Assembly (NCBI GenBank): GCA_963722715.1
Contig: CAVROA010000014.1
Coordinates: 1-47,343, forward strand
Direction: 5' to 3'
DNA: 47,343 nucleotides
DNA from: DASQGA01 sp963722715
GTDB taxonomy: Bacteria > Actinomycetota > Thermoleophilia > Gaiellales > Gaiellaceae
Part shown: piece by piece, positions 9,568-19,121 of the stretch
Numbering within the stretch: the first letter of the stretch is position 1
Layout of the letters: each line of letters starts with the position of its first letter
Notes under the pieces: generated by a model
Databases searched by the model: none
Seen by the model: only the letters and a program-made list of their open reading frames with translations
What the model was told of the DNA's origin: nothing
Made by a program: the position numbers and the translations under genes

Positions 9568-10334
9568 GCGTCCTCCGCCGGCACGAGGACGAAGTACCGG
9601 AAGCCCGGGATGCCGGGCCCAAGCTGGTCGGGGTCCGCACGCGCGACGACGCCGCCACCCGCCTCCACCGCGCGTCGCACCTCCGATTCGGAGACCCCGA
9701 TCATGCGCATGGGGTTCAGGCGCAGCCGGCGCTGCAGGAGATCGGGCGGCACCCGGGCGGCCCGCAAGAGACCATAGGCTCGGCGGCGAAGCTGCAGACG
9801 GCTCCGGGCGCTCAGCGGCGACGGGACCTGGAAGACGACCAGCCCGCCTGGGCGTGCAACCCGGACGAACTCACTGATGTAGTGGAGAGCCGCCTCCGCG
9901 CTCGCGACGTGCTGGAGCACGACGAAGGAGAGCACGAAATCGAACGTGTCGTCTGCGAACTGGCCGAGATCGGAACTCCGGTTCACCAGGAAGCGGCAGT
10001 TCTCGCAGTCCGCGTTGAGCCGCCGCGCGTGCTCGAGCATCCGCTCCGAGATGTCGACGCCCGTGGCGTGCTCGAAGTGGCCCGCAAGAGCGCGTGTCAG
10101 TCGCCCGACGCCGCAGCCGAAGTCGAGCGCGCTCGAGATGCCGCCCTGCCAGCCGAGCTCCCGCGCCACTCCCAGCACGGACTCGACATCCGCCTCCCCG
10201 CGCTCGAAGAAGCGATCGAGCTGCCAGCCCTGGTCGCCGGGCTGCGTCTCGGAGAGGATCGCCCAGAGCGGATCGACGAGCGCGAGATCGTCCCAGTCGC
10301 GCTCCTGCCGCCCGAGCCCCACGTCGCGACGCAT
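9558..10334 (-). CDS. Class I SAM-dependent methyltransferase
   Basis: 258 residues from the ATG at 10334 (other in-frame ATGs at 10337 and 10352). Motif I is ALDFGCGVGRLTRALAG with the acidic end of strand 2 in ATGVDISERMLEHAR; FDFVLSFVVLQHV and VARPGGLVVFQVP follow as the post-motif strands of Methyltransf_11/25-type enzymes. Its position inside a glycosyltransferase run suggests O- or N-methylation of a sugar, but the substrate cannot be told. It is the only minus-strand gene in this run. Its start is back to back with the plus-strand GT4 at 10336 (the start codons lie within 3 bases) and its 3' end overlaps the preceding GT4 by 10 bp, so its promoter must lie inside a neighbour's coding sequence. 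Confidence 0.9.
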   Translation of the reverse strand: MRRDVGLGRQERDWDDLALVDPLWAILSETQPGDQGWQLDRFFERGEADVESVLGVARELGWQGGISSALDFGCGVGRLTRALAGHFEHATGVDISERMLEHARRLNADCENCRFLVNRSSDLGQFADDTFDFVLSFVVLQHVASAEAALHYISEFVRVARPGGLVVFQVPSPLSARSRLQLRRRAYGLLRAARVPPDLLQRRLRLNPMRMIGVSESEVRRAVEAGGGVVARADPDQLGPGIPGFRYFVLVPAEDAQG

Positions 10335-10335
10335 C

Positions 10336-11340
10336 ATGCCTGACCTTCGCATCGGGATGGACGTCTCTCCCCTCGTCCTGACGCGCGCGGGGACGGCGCG
10401 CTACGTGCGGTCGCTCGTGGAGGGGCTGCGCGAGGCCGGCACCGACATCGCCCGCGAGTATTCCTTCGGCGGGCCCGGCCGTCCGACGCGGATCGTCCGG
10501 GACACGGCGTGGTACCTCGCGGCGCTGCCCCTCCTGGCCGGACGCGACCGGCTGGACGTCCTTCACTGCCCGACGATCCGCGCCCCGATCCGGTCCCGGG
10601 TCCCGCTCGTGGTCACCGTCCACGATCTCGCGGTGCTCCGCTACCCGGAGACCTTCAACCGCTGGACGAGATCCTGGAGCAGGCTGACGCTCCCGCACGT
10701 CGCCCGCGGAGCCCGACGGATCGTGGCCGTCTCCGACTTCACCCGCGGGGAGCTGGTCGAACTGCTCGGGGTCGACGAGGGGCGTGTGCGGGTCGTCCGA
10801 AACGGCGTCGGACCGCCCTTCTCCCCGGACGGGCCGCGCGCGGAGGGCGAGTACATTCTCGCCGTGTCCACGCTCGAGCCTCGCAAGAACCTGGCGCGGC
10901 TCGTGGAGGGCTTCCGCCGGGCTGGATTGGGGCTGGAGCTGCGCGTCGCGGGCGCGCCCGGCTGGGGCGACGTCGCGGTCACGGGTGAGCAGGTGCGTCT
11001 CCTGGGCGAGGTCGAAGACACCGAGCTGGCGGCGCTCTACCGCGGCGCCGCCTGCGTCGCCTACGTCTCGCTCTACGAAGGCTTCGGCCTGCCCGTGCTC
11101 GAGGCGCTCGCGTGCGGCGCTCCGGTCGTGACGGCACGGGGCGGTGCCTGCGAGGAGGTCGCGGCCGGCGCCGCGGAGCTCGTCGACCCGCTCGACCCGG
11201 ACGACATCGCGGCGGGGCTCCGGCGGGCGACCGGGAGCAACGGCGAGCTGCGCGAGCTCGGTCTCGCCCGCGCGCGCGAGCTCACCTGGGAGCGAACCGC
11301 CCGGGAGACGCTCGCCGTCTACGAGGAGGCGGCCGCGTGA
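10336..11340 (+). CDS. GT4 family glycosyltransferase
   Basis: 334 residues, intact. The N-terminal Rossmann half begins MPDLRIGMDVSPLVLTRAGT and contains LDVLHCPTIRAPIRSRVPLV and VTVHDLAVLRYPETF. The C-terminal half has VRVVRNGVGPPF, AVSTLEPRKNLARLVEGF, and YEGFGLPVLEALACGAPVV as the E-x7-E donor motif. A retaining GT4 (mannosyl-, rhamnosyl- or fucosyl-type) is expected from the family; the donor is not deducible. Followed by another GT4 with a 4-base GTGA overlap, so the two are translated together. Confidence 0.92.
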   Translation: MPDLRIGMDVSPLVLTRAGTARYVRSLVEGLREAGTDIAREYSFGGPGRPTRIVRDTAWYLAALPLLAGRDRLDVLHCPTIRAPIRSRVPLVVTVHDLAVLRYPETFNRWTRSWSRLTLPHVARGARRIVAVSDFTRGELVELLGVDEGRVRVVRNGVGPPFSPDGPRAEGEYILAVSTLEPRKNLARLVEGFRRAGLGLELRVAGAPGWGDVAVTGEQVRLLGEVEDTELAALYRGAACVAYVSLYEGFGLPVLEALACGAPVVTARGGACEEVAAGAAELVDPLDPDDIAAGLRRATGSNGELRELGLARARELTWERTARETLAVYEEAAA

Positions 11341-12389
11341 ATCGGCCGCTCGTCGTGATCGACGCCGACGTGCTCGGCCGCAGGCGCACGGGTGACGAGA
11401 CGTATGTCGCCAACCTCCTCCGCGAGCTCGGCGCCCTGGCGCCGACGGACCTCCACCTCGCAGCTGTGACCCGCCGACCCGACCTCGTGCCGGAGGGGAT
11501 CGAGCCGATCGAGCTCCCCGCCCGGAGCCAGGTGCTGCGCATGGCCATCGCTCTGCCGCGCCGCCTGCGGAAGCTCCGGCCGGCGCTGGGCCACTTCCAG
11601 TACGCCATCCCCCTCGGTTTCCGAGCCCCGGCCGTCGTCACGATCCACGACCTCTCCTTCGAGCGGGACCGGACGATGATGGGGCTCAGGGACGGGCTCA
11701 TCTTCCGCACGGTCGTCCCCCGGGCCGCCCGCCGCGCAGCGCGTGTCCTAACCGTCTCGGAGCGCACTCGGCGCGACCTGATCGAGCACTACGAGCTTCC
11801 CGAGGACAAGATCGTGGTGACGCCGAACGGCGTCGACCCGGCGTTCGGGCCAGAGGGGCCGAAGGCCGACGGGAGCGCCTACGCGCTCTTCGTCGGCGCG
11901 CTTCAACCCCGGAAGGACCCGGTTTCGGCGGTCGAGGCGATTGCGCTGGTCGACGGCGGCTTGCGGCTCGTCTTCGCCGGGCCCGACAAGGGCGGCGGCC
12001 CGGCTCTGCGCGAGGCGGTCGCGAGGCTGGGTCTCGAGGACAGGGTCGACCTGCTCGGGTACGTCGAGCAGGAGCGGCTTGCCGCCCTCTACCGCGGGGC
12101 AGCCTGCCTCGTCTTCCCCTCCCGGTACGAGGGCTTCGGCCTGCCCGTGATCGAGGCGATGGCCTGCGGCACTCCCGTCGTGGCGGCGCGGACGAGCGCC
12201 CTGCCCGAGGTGGCGGGGGACGCAGCCGTCCTCGTCGAGCCCGGCAGCCCGGCGGCGCTCGCGCAGGGCATCGCGGAAGCGCTTGCCGACCGCGAGAGGC
12301 TCATCGCCGCCAGCCTCGAGCGCGCCCTGAGCTTCAGCTGGCGGAAGTCCGCCGAGCGCACGCTCGCCGTCTACCGTGAGCTTCTGTGA
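11337..12389 (+). CDS. GT4 family glycosyltransferase
   Basis: 350 residues, GTG start overlapping the upstream stop (GTGA). Family landmarks: VIDADVLGRRRTGDETYVAN at the N-terminus, VVTIHDLSFERDRTMMG, the hinge sequence VVTPNGVDPAFGPEG, FVGALQPRKDPVSAVEAI and YEGFGLPVIEAMACGTPVV (E-x7-E). The R-R-T-G-D-E-T-Y variation at the acceptor-loop position distinguishes it from its neighbours. Lies third in a run of GT4 genes and is coupled by another 4-base overlap to the GT2 gene behind it. The sugar transferred is not predictable from sequence alone. Confidence 0.92.
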   Translation: MNRPLVVIDADVLGRRRTGDETYVANLLRELGALAPTDLHLAAVTRRPDLVPEGIEPIELPARSQVLRMAIALPRRLRKLRPALGHFQYAIPLGFRAPAVVTIHDLSFERDRTMMGLRDGLIFRTVVPRAARRAARVLTVSERTRRDLIEHYELPEDKIVVTPNGVDPAFGPEGPKADGSAYALFVGALQPRKDPVSAVEAIALVDGGLRLVFAGPDKGGGPALREAVARLGLEDRVDLLGYVEQERLAALYRGAACLVFPSRYEGFGLPVIEAMACGTPVVAARTSALPEVAGDAAVLVEPGSPAALAQGIAEALADRERLIAASLERALSFSWRKSAERTLAVYRELL

Positions 12390-13144
12390 GCGTCGCGGCG
12401 GTCGTCGTCTTCACCCCGGGCGACCCGGACCCGGGCCCGTGCCTCGAGACGCTCGTGCCCCAGGCGGGCGAGACCGTCCTCGTCGCAAACCCACCCGGCC
12501 CCCCACCCAAGGTTCCGGCCGGAGTCAGCATCCTCTGGAACGAGGAGCGTCTCGGCTTCGGCGCGAACATCAATCGAGGCATCGCCGCGACCGGAGCCGA
12601 CCTCGTCGCGGTATCGAACCCGGACACGCGCGCCGCCTCCGACGCGCTCGGGATCCTGGAGGAGTTCGCCGGCTCCCATCCGCGTTGCGGGATCGCCGGC
12701 CCGCAGATGTTCTACTCCGACGGGGCCTGGCAACCCACCCGGCGCAGGTTCCCGACCGTCTCGGGCACACTCGTCCGCCGGACTCCGCTCCGATCTCTCT
12801 TCCCGCCGCTAAAGCGCCAGCGCGCCCATTACCACCTGGACGAGCGGCCGACCGAGCCGGTGGAGGCAGACTGGCTCCTGGGCGCCTTTCTCTTCCTCCG
12901 CCGCGAAATGATGGAGGAGCTCGGAGGCTTCGACGAGGGCTTCCACCTCTACGGCGAGGACATCGACCTCGCCTACCGGGCCGCGAAGGCCGGCTGGGAG
13001 CGTTGGTACGTCCCGGCCGCACACGTGACTCACGACTACGCGGCGGCGATCGACCGCGTCTTCTTCAGCCGGCGCACGCTCTGGCACCTGCGCTCGATGG
13101 CCCGCTTCGTCCGGAAGCACCCCGAGCGCCTGCGGGCGCTGTGA
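12386..13144 (+). CDS. GT2 family glycosyltransferase, rhamnosyltransferase-like
   Basis: 252 residues, GTG start overlapping the preceding stop. GT-A fold of the WbbL/RfbN type: AAVVVFTPGDPDPGPCLETL, LGFGANINRGIAATGADLVA followed by SNPDTRA (DxD-like metal site region), VEADWLLGAFLFLRREMMEE and the conserved GFDEGFHLYGEDIDLAYRA with the catalytic ED. Family members often transfer rhamnose, which would suit the Gmd/Rmd pair elsewhere in the locus (GDP-rhamnose), though that link is inference. Last gene of the GTGA-coupled GT run; a new promoter-like box precedes the next gene. Confidence 0.9.
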   Translation: MSVAAVVVFTPGDPDPGPCLETLVPQAGETVLVANPPGPPPKVPAGVSILWNEERLGFGANINRGIAATGADLVAVSNPDTRAASDALGILEEFAGSHPRCGIAGPQMFYSDGAWQPTRRRFPTVSGTLVRRTPLRSLFPPLKRQRAHYHLDERPTEPVEADWLLGAFLFLRREMMEELGGFDEGFHLYGEDIDLAYRAAKAGWERWYVPAAHVTHDYAAAIDRVFFSRRTLWHLRSMARFVRKHPERLRAL

Positions 13145-13155
13145 CGGGCCGCTGG

Positions 13156-13161
13156 TACGAT
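13156..13161 (+). promoter_or_regulatory. Putative -10 box (TACGAT), leaderless type
   Basis: TACGAT ends 8 bases before the GTG at 13170 in the 25-bp gap between the GT2 gene and the ABC permease gene. No Shine-Dalgarno precedes the GTG, so a leaderless mRNA is likely. Confidence 0.4.
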
Positions 13162-13169
13162 CAGCGGCC

Positions 13170-14000
13170 GTGAGCGGCACGGTCGCAGTTCACGGGACCG
13201 CGGCTCGCCGCCGGCTGTTCCGGCTCACCGACTATCACGAGCTCCTCCGGAGCCTGCTTCGGCGCGAGTTGCGGGCCAAGTACAAGGGCTCCGTCCTCGG
13301 CATCCTCTGGTCGTACTTCAACCCGCTGCTGCTGATGGGCGTGTACACGCTCGTCTTCTCGGTCCTCTGGCGGGCGGTCGACATCCCCCACTACCCCCTC
13401 TTCGTGCTGAACGGGTTGGCTCTGTGGGTCTTCTTCCAGGCATCGCTCATGGGCGGAACCCGATCGTTGATCGAGAACGCCCCGCTGATCACCAAGGTCT
13501 GGTTCCCACGGGAGCTGGCGCCACTCGCGACCGTGCTGGCCCAGGGCGTCACGGCCGCAGTCATGTTCGGGATCCTGATCCCGATCGACCTCGTGATCGA
13601 GCCGGGCAGCCTCCCCACGTTTCTCCTGGCGGTACCGGTCTTCATGGCCTTCGTCCTGCTCACGATCGGCATCACGTGGATCCTGGCTGTCGCCAACGTG
13701 TTCTTCAGAGACGTCGAGCACGTCGTCGCCGCGATCCTGCTCCCCTGGTTCTTCCTGACTCCGATCTTCTATGCACTCGAGCAGCTCCCCGGAGCCGCGG
13801 GCCACGATTACCTGATCAAGCTGCTTCGTTTCGGGAACCCCGTCACGCCCTACGTCGAGACGATGAGAGCGGTCCTGCTGCAGGGCACGATCCCGGGCGC
13901 CGCCTCGCTCGTCTACGTCTTCGTCGTCGGGCCCGCTGTCTTCCTCCTCGGCCTCTGGGTCTTCCAGCTCTACGACGACGAGATCGCCGTGGAGCTTTGA
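13170..14000 (+). CDS. wzm: ABC-2 type polysaccharide export permease (Wzm/TagG family)
   Basis: 276 residues with six predicted membrane helices. The N-terminal amphipathic segment RLTDYHELLRSLLRRELRAK and YKGSVLGILWSYFNPLLLMG are hallmarks of the ABC2_membrane polysaccharide exporters, as are FVLNGLALWVFFQASLMGGT, the central charged ITKVWFPRELAPLA and ATILLPWFFLTPIFYALEQL-like stretch near the C-terminus. With the ATPase encoded two bases downstream it forms the channel that exports a complete undecaprenyl-linked glycan. In monoderms the equivalent TagGH exports teichoic acids. The initiator is GTG. Confidence 0.93.
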   Translation: MSGTVAVHGTAARRRLFRLTDYHELLRSLLRRELRAKYKGSVLGILWSYFNPLLLMGVYTLVFSVLWRAVDIPHYPLFVLNGLALWVFFQASLMGGTRSLIENAPLITKVWFPRELAPLATVLAQGVTAAVMFGILIPIDLVIEPGSLPTFLLAVPVFMAFVLLTIGITWILAVANVFFRDVEHVVAAILLPWFFLTPIFYALEQLPGAAGHDYLIKLLRFGNPVTPYVETMRAVLLQGTIPGAASLVYVFVVGPAVFLLGLWVFQLYDDEIAVEL

Positions 14001-14002
14001 GC

Positions 14003-14818
14003 ATGGCCGAGATCGCGAGAGGCGAGATCCGGGCCGAGGGAGTCGGCAGGCGCTTTGCGCTCCGCCCGCTCGGCACACGCTCGGTCAAGGACGTGCTCGT
14101 CCATCCGCGACGCCACCCGCGCCACGAGATGTGGGCGCTTCGCGACGTGTCCTTCGGCGTACGCGCGGGCGAGACATTCGGGGTCGTCGGGAGGAACGGT
14201 TCCGGAAAGTCCACGCTCTTGAAGCTGATGGCCTACATCTTCGCGCCCACGGAGGGGAACCTGGAGGTGGGCGGACGCGTCGGATCGCTCCTCGAGATCG
14301 GCGCCGGGTTTCACCCGGACTTCTCGGGCGTCGAGAACGTCTACCTCTCGGCCGCGGTGCACGGCCTCGGCAAGTCCTATGTCGACGAGCATCTGGAGGA
14401 CATCCTGGCCTTCGCCGAGATCGAGGAGTACGCCCATATGCCCGTCAAGGCGTACTCCACGGGAATGTTCTTGCGGCTCGGCTTCTCGGTCGCGATCCAC
14501 ATCCACCCCGACGTGCTGCTCGTGGACGAGGTCCTCGCGGTCGGCGACGAAGCCTTCCAGAAGAAGTGCTACGAGTGGATCGAGAGTTTCCAGGCCGCCG
14601 GAGGGACACTCGTGTTCGTCTCGCACGAGGCGGCCGTCGTGGAGCGGCTCTGCGAGCGCGCCATCCTGCTCGACAAGGGCCGCGTCGTCGAGCAGGGCCC
14701 GGCTCACGACGTCCTGCACGCCTACCACCGCCGCCTTGCCGACGAGCCCGCCGTGGCCATCGCGCGGCTGCCCGCCGACCAGCAGGGCGGGGCTGTCCGG
14801 AAGGCAGCCGGCCACTAG
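14003..14818 (+). CDS. wzt: Polysaccharide ABC exporter ATPase (Wzt/TagH family), no carbohydrate-binding domain
   Basis: 271 residues. Walker A GVVGRNGSGKSTLLKLMAYI, the characteristic GRVGSLLEIGAGFHPDFSGV of polysaccharide exporter ATPases, signature AYSTGMFLRLGFSVAIHIHP, Walker B DVLLVDEVLAVGDEAF, and the switch His in LVFVSHEAAVVERL. The protein stops shortly after the nucleotide-binding domain, so it lacks the C-terminal carbohydrate-binding domain that some Wzt proteins use to recognise a capped chain end. It follows Wzm by two bases and is immediately followed (ATG at 14819, next to its TAG) by the GT4-methyltransferase fusion. Confidence 0.94.
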   Translation: MAEIARGEIRAEGVGRRFALRPLGTRSVKDVLVHPRRHPRHEMWALRDVSFGVRAGETFGVVGRNGSGKSTLLKLMAYIFAPTEGNLEVGGRVGSLLEIGAGFHPDFSGVENVYLSAAVHGLGKSYVDEHLEDILAFAEIEEYAHMPVKAYSTGMFLRLGFSVAIHIHPDVLLVDEVLAVGDEAFQKKCYEWIESFQAAGGTLVFVSHEAAVVERLCERAILLDKGRVVEQGPAHDVLHAYHRRLADEPAVAIARLPADQQGGAVRKAAGH

Positions 14819-16886
14819 ATGCCTGCCGCCGCTACCGGCAGCGGGCGGCCGGCCGGAGTCAACCTCGTTGGGTTTCTGCACGCTGAGTTCGGCCAGGGAG
14901 AAGTCGCGCGCCGGCTGGCCTCGGCCCTCGAGCGGGCCTCGATCCCGTATCTCGGCGATCAACCAGGCGGCGAAGATCCACCGCGAGGCGCACGACTTCG
15001 CCCTCTCTCCGGAGCGGGACGCACCGTACGACACGAATCTCCTCTGCCTGAACGCCGAGCATCTTCTGAGCTTCGCGGACGGAAAGCGCCGCGAGATCCT
15101 GTGACGACCGGTACTCGCTCGGCGTGTGGTTCTGGGAGACCAGTGAATTTCCCGACCATCTCTTGCCCGCGTTCGACCTTGTCGACGAGGTCTGGGCCGC
15201 GAGTGACTTCGTCGCCAGCACGATCGCGGCTGGAAACCTGGAAGCCGGTGCGAACCTTTCCGCTTCCCGTCGAGGTCCGGCGCGCGCATCGTCTCTCGCG
15301 CACCGACCTCGGGCTACCCCCCGACCGCTTCGTCTTCCTCTTCTCGTTCGATTTCCTGAGCACGACGGCGAGAAAGAACCCGATCGGGCTCGTCGAGGCC
15401 TTCCGGCTGGCGTTCGAGCCGGGCTCGGGCCCGGTCCTGGTCCTGAAGAGCATCAACGCTGAGCGGTGTCCGCAGGATCTGAGTGCACTCAGGGAGGCCG
15501 CCGCCGGCCATCCCGACATTCAGCTGTCCGACTGCCTATGTGACCCAGGAGCACATGCAAGCCCTGACCGCGGCCTGCGATTGCTACGTCTCGCTCCACC
15601 GAAGCGAAGGGTTCGGGCTCGGGCTCGCGGAAGCCATGGCCTACGGGAAGCCGACGATCGCGACGGGGTACTCCGGCAATCTGGAGTTCATGCATGAGTC
15701 GAACAGCTACCTCGTCTCGTATCAACCCGCCCCGGTTCCGCCCGGCGCCGGGCCCTACCCCGAGGGCGCGATCTGGGCGGACCCGGACGTCGAGGACGCA
15801 GCCAGACTGATGCGGGAAGTCGTAGAGGATCCGGACCAAGCGCGCGAGCGGGCGGAGCGCGGCCGCGCCACGATCGAGCTGGACTTCTCGGTGGAGCGCG
15901 CCGCGGCGTTCCTCCGCGAGCGGCTGGCGGAGATCCACGCCCGCTCGAGCGAGCGCCCCGAACCTCGGACGCACGCCGAGCGAGCGGTCCGGTTCGTCTC
16001 GGCCGGCCCGAGAGTCAGGTGGTCGGCGCCCTCCCGCTTCGGGGCGCTCGGCCGCTGGTGGCGTGCGGGCCTCGCGAGGGCGCTTCGCCCCTACACGAGC
16101 CGCCAGCGCGAGTTCGAGAGCGCAGTCGCGAACGCGCTCGTGACCGGCGAACGGCGCCTGAACGAGCTCGAAGACCTGCTCGCAACAGCACCGTACGTCG
16201 CCGATCCCGACCTCCTCCGATTTAGTCTCGACGACGGCACGGAGACGATCGGCTACGCCGATCGCGGCGCCTCACCATCGTTCGAGGAGGTCTTCGGCGG
16301 CTCTGAGGACCGCGTGCGCGACCTCCGCCGGCCCTATCTGGCTGCGATCGGCAACCGGCAGCCCGTCCTCGACCTGCGCTCGGGCCGGGGGGAGCTTCTC
16401 GACCTGCTCGTAGAGGCAGGCGTGCCGGCTTCCGGTGTCGAGCCAGACCCGGTGCTGGCCGCCCGCAGCCGCGAGAAGGGTCATGAGGTCGTAGAGGACG
16501 ACCCGCTCGCGCACCTGTCCGCGCTCCCGGAGGCCCTCCTCGGAGCCATCTTCGCCTCGGGTCTCGTCGAGCAGCTGGACTTCGACGACCTCCAGCGGCT
16601 CTTGGCCCTGGCCCGCCGAGCGCTCGCCACCGGCGGGGTTCTGATCTTCGAGTCCGTCAATCCCCATTCGGTCGCCGGGTTCAAGACCTTCTGGACCGAC
16701 CCCCGCCGGAGTGCCCCGCTGTTCCCCGAGGTGGCCGTTCAGCTCTGCAGAATGGCCGGCTTCGACTCCGCGCACACGCTTTTCCCGGGCGGGACCGGGC
16801 CCCTCGAACGGGATCGGCGGCGGCAGACCGTGTATGCGGTCGTGGCGTCGAAGGGCACGGACGTCAGCCTGACTCGGCAAAGGTGA
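14819..16886 (+). CDS. Fused GT4 glycosyltransferase and SAM methyltransferase, four frameshifts in the first third
   Basis: Roughly 690 residues when joined. The N-terminal GT4 half runs GVNLVGFLHAEFGQGEVARR (first frame), INQAAKIHREAHDFALSPER and DTNLLCLNAEHLLSFAD (second), YSLGVWFWETSEFPDHLLPA (third), DLGLPPDRFVFLFSFDFLST (fourth), then AYVTQEHMQALTAACDCYVS and HRSEGFGLGLAEAMAYGKPT (fifth). Breaks fall near 14960, 15100, 15235 and 15530. A linker of about 120 residues leads to a methyltransferase whose motif I reads PVLDLRSGRGELLDLLVEAG (usually DxGCGxGE, so the Cys position is Ser and the first Gly is Arg), with GVLIFESVNPHSVAGFKTFW later. Sitting directly behind Wzm/Wzt, it may finish or cap the exported chain. 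The convergent GT-C gene overlaps its last 23 bases. Confidence 0.82.
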
Positions 16887-19095
16887 AAGCGCGTGCCCGG
16901 ACTCCGAGCGGCCGGGTGTCGGCTCGCACGTGGGTCGGGCGCATCGAAAACGTCGGCCGGGGCAACAACCGGCGAGACGGTGAGCTTGGCTTCGCACACA
17001 CCCCCTGCAGGATCCAAGCGGCACGCGGAAAGATTGCGCGGCGTCACCCACGAGCGTCTGGGCGACCACCCGGCCTTCGCTCCGTGCAATGACCCGGGCA
17101 GGTTTCGGGCGAAGCTCACTGGATCCGATCAGGATCACGCTGAGAACGCCGCCTTCACATCCGTAGCGTGTGTACACGATCAGAGAGCCCGACCACCCAT
17201 CCGCGTAGAGGCCCTGGATGCGCTCCCGGATCGTGACCGGCTGGGACGCTTCGTAGAGCCTCATGCCCGCACCGGCGGCCCGGTTTCCCGACAGCACGCG
17301 GCCGTCGAGATTCATGGTCCGGTCGATCGAGGACATAGCGGGACCGGAGCTCCTCCCCGCCTGGATCACGAAGGATGCCCCTGGCCGGATCGACGCAGAG
17401 GGTCTCCTGCGGAAGCCCGTCGGGCGTGCCGGCGAAGTTGTAGACCGGGCCGACCGCGCGGTTGAAGAACTCGTTCTCCCAGAGCACCAGGAAGTTCGCA
17501 TCCCCCGTCCAGATCGCCGCTACATCAGCATCGGGGCCCACGGCCTCGTCGATCCACGCCGGCTTGACCGAGAGTCCGACCCTTTGCGAGTTCCGTGAGG
17601 CCTGGCTCGTGTAGTGCTCGACGTGGATCTGGACGACGGCGAAGTACAGGAGGACAAGGGCAGGTGCGGCTAGTGCCAAACGACGGGGCAGGACGAGCAT
17701 GAGAATTGCGACCGCGATCGCGCCGAGAACGACGACGTACGGAACGTCCGTCGGTGTGAGCACATCCTCCTGCAGGCGCATGAGGGGGAGGAACGCGAGC
17801 GCGCCGGCGACGGAGTTGGCGTCGATCAGCTGGGAGTAGGGCAGGACGCCCGGCAGCGCACCCGCTACGAGAGCGGCGATCGCCGCGGCGGAGCGAGGGC
17901 GCGGCAACCCGCGGTCGACCCAGACGAGCATCGCGATCAGATAGATGGGCGCCACGAAGAAGAGGTTCCGCTCCTCGATGCGATTCCCGAACGAGGTGGA
18001 CGCGAAGGCCGCGACCACGAACGTGAACCAGAAGACGAACGCGACGGACGACGCCGCAAAGATGCGGAGGCTGCGCGAGTGCCGTCCAGGGCGGAGAGCG
18101 ATCGCGACGAGGAGCAGAAACGCCGCGAACGGGAGCACTCCGAGGTACAGGTCGAACTCGGCGAGGCTGTAGACAAACCAGCGGAAGACGGAGGCGACCG
18201 AGTAGTCCTCGTGCTCGAGCACGCCATACCCGCCGAGCAGCGCAGACCCGAGTGACAGGCCGCGGGCGAGCTGCAGAGCTACATAGGCGAGCGCGCCGCC
18301 GGCGAGCGCGAGCCAGATGATCCGGAAGGCAAGCAGGCGGCGCAGAAAGTCACGCGGCGCAAACCGATCCCGGCTCGAGAGGGCGTCGAGGAGCACGACG
18401 AGGAGGATGGCCGTCACGAGCGCCGGGACGAAGACGACTGCCTGCGCGCGCGTGAAGAACCCGAGCGGAAGCAAAGCGAGGACGAGTACCTGCCGCAACG
18501 CTCCCGGCCGTTCGAGCACGAGCACCGTCGCAAGCACGAAGGTCAGGGTGATCGGGTAGAAGGCGACCTCGGTCATCACCGTGCTCGTGTAGACCATCGA
18601 GGGAACCGCGACCGCCAGCGCGGCGGCGACCAGCGCCAGACCGCGGCCGAGCACGCGCCGGGCCAGCAGGTAGGTCGGAACGGCGGCCAAGGACATGAGC
18701 ACGGCGTTGATCGCCTTGATGGCCTCGTAGGCATCCGTGACGTTCTGGTAGAGCCAGTAAGCAGGTGAGATCAGGATCGAGTAGACGACCCCGAAGCCCT
18801 GCGCTCCCGGGACATCCCGGACGGCGAACGTCCCCGTCGCCGCGAAGCTCTTGGCGAGTTCCGAGTAGAGAAGCTCGTCCTGGAAGATCCAGGGCGCCGG
18901 GTCGTCGAGGGCGAGGTCGAACCTGATCGCCGCAGAGAGGAGGACGATGGCACTGAGCCACCACCAGGTCGGGATAGCCACGAGGAAGGCTCGCGTCCGG
19001 GCGTAGAACGTCGTCGTCCTGGGCTTCCGCTCGGTCAACGAGCCGCCGGTGTAGCGCCCCTCAGTAGACGAGCCTTGGGCGGGTGGCCGCAGCAC
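16864..19095 (-). CDS. GT-C-type polytopic membrane glycosyltransferase-like protein, C-terminus frameshifted
   Basis: About 740 residues when three frame changes near the C-terminus are bridged. The N-terminal cytosolic stretch is followed by many membrane helices. The first external loop has APWIFQDELLYSELAKSFAA with the acidic DE pair of GT-C enzymes, and a conserved core FGNRIEERNLFFVAPIYLIA. The soluble C-terminal domain continues across frames as ASFVIQAGRSSGPAMSSIDR, then IQGLYADGWSGSLIVYTRYG, then DPAGGVCEAKLTVSPVVAPA, then DTRPLGVRARAFTFAESG and a TGA at 16864-16866. Breaks lie near 17390, 17080 and 16920. It is a paralogue of the 2928-5104 gene, sharing the DELL motif, topology and C-terminal domain. 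Start taken as GTG 19095. Substrate unknown; likely adds a sugar from a polyprenyl-phosphate donor outside the membrane. Confidence 0.8.
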
Positions 19096-19100
19096 CGGCT

Positions 19101-19111
19101 TAGGGTATCGT
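19101..19111 (+). promoter_or_regulatory. Overlapping -10-like boxes (TAGGGT/TATCGT), leaderless type
   Basis: The 26-bp gap between the divergent genes at 19095 and 19122 holds TAGGGT (19101-19106) and TATCGT (19106-19111), 10 to 15 bases before the ATG at 19122. No ribosome site fits. Confidence 0.35.
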
Positions 19112-19121
19112 CGGCCGCCAG

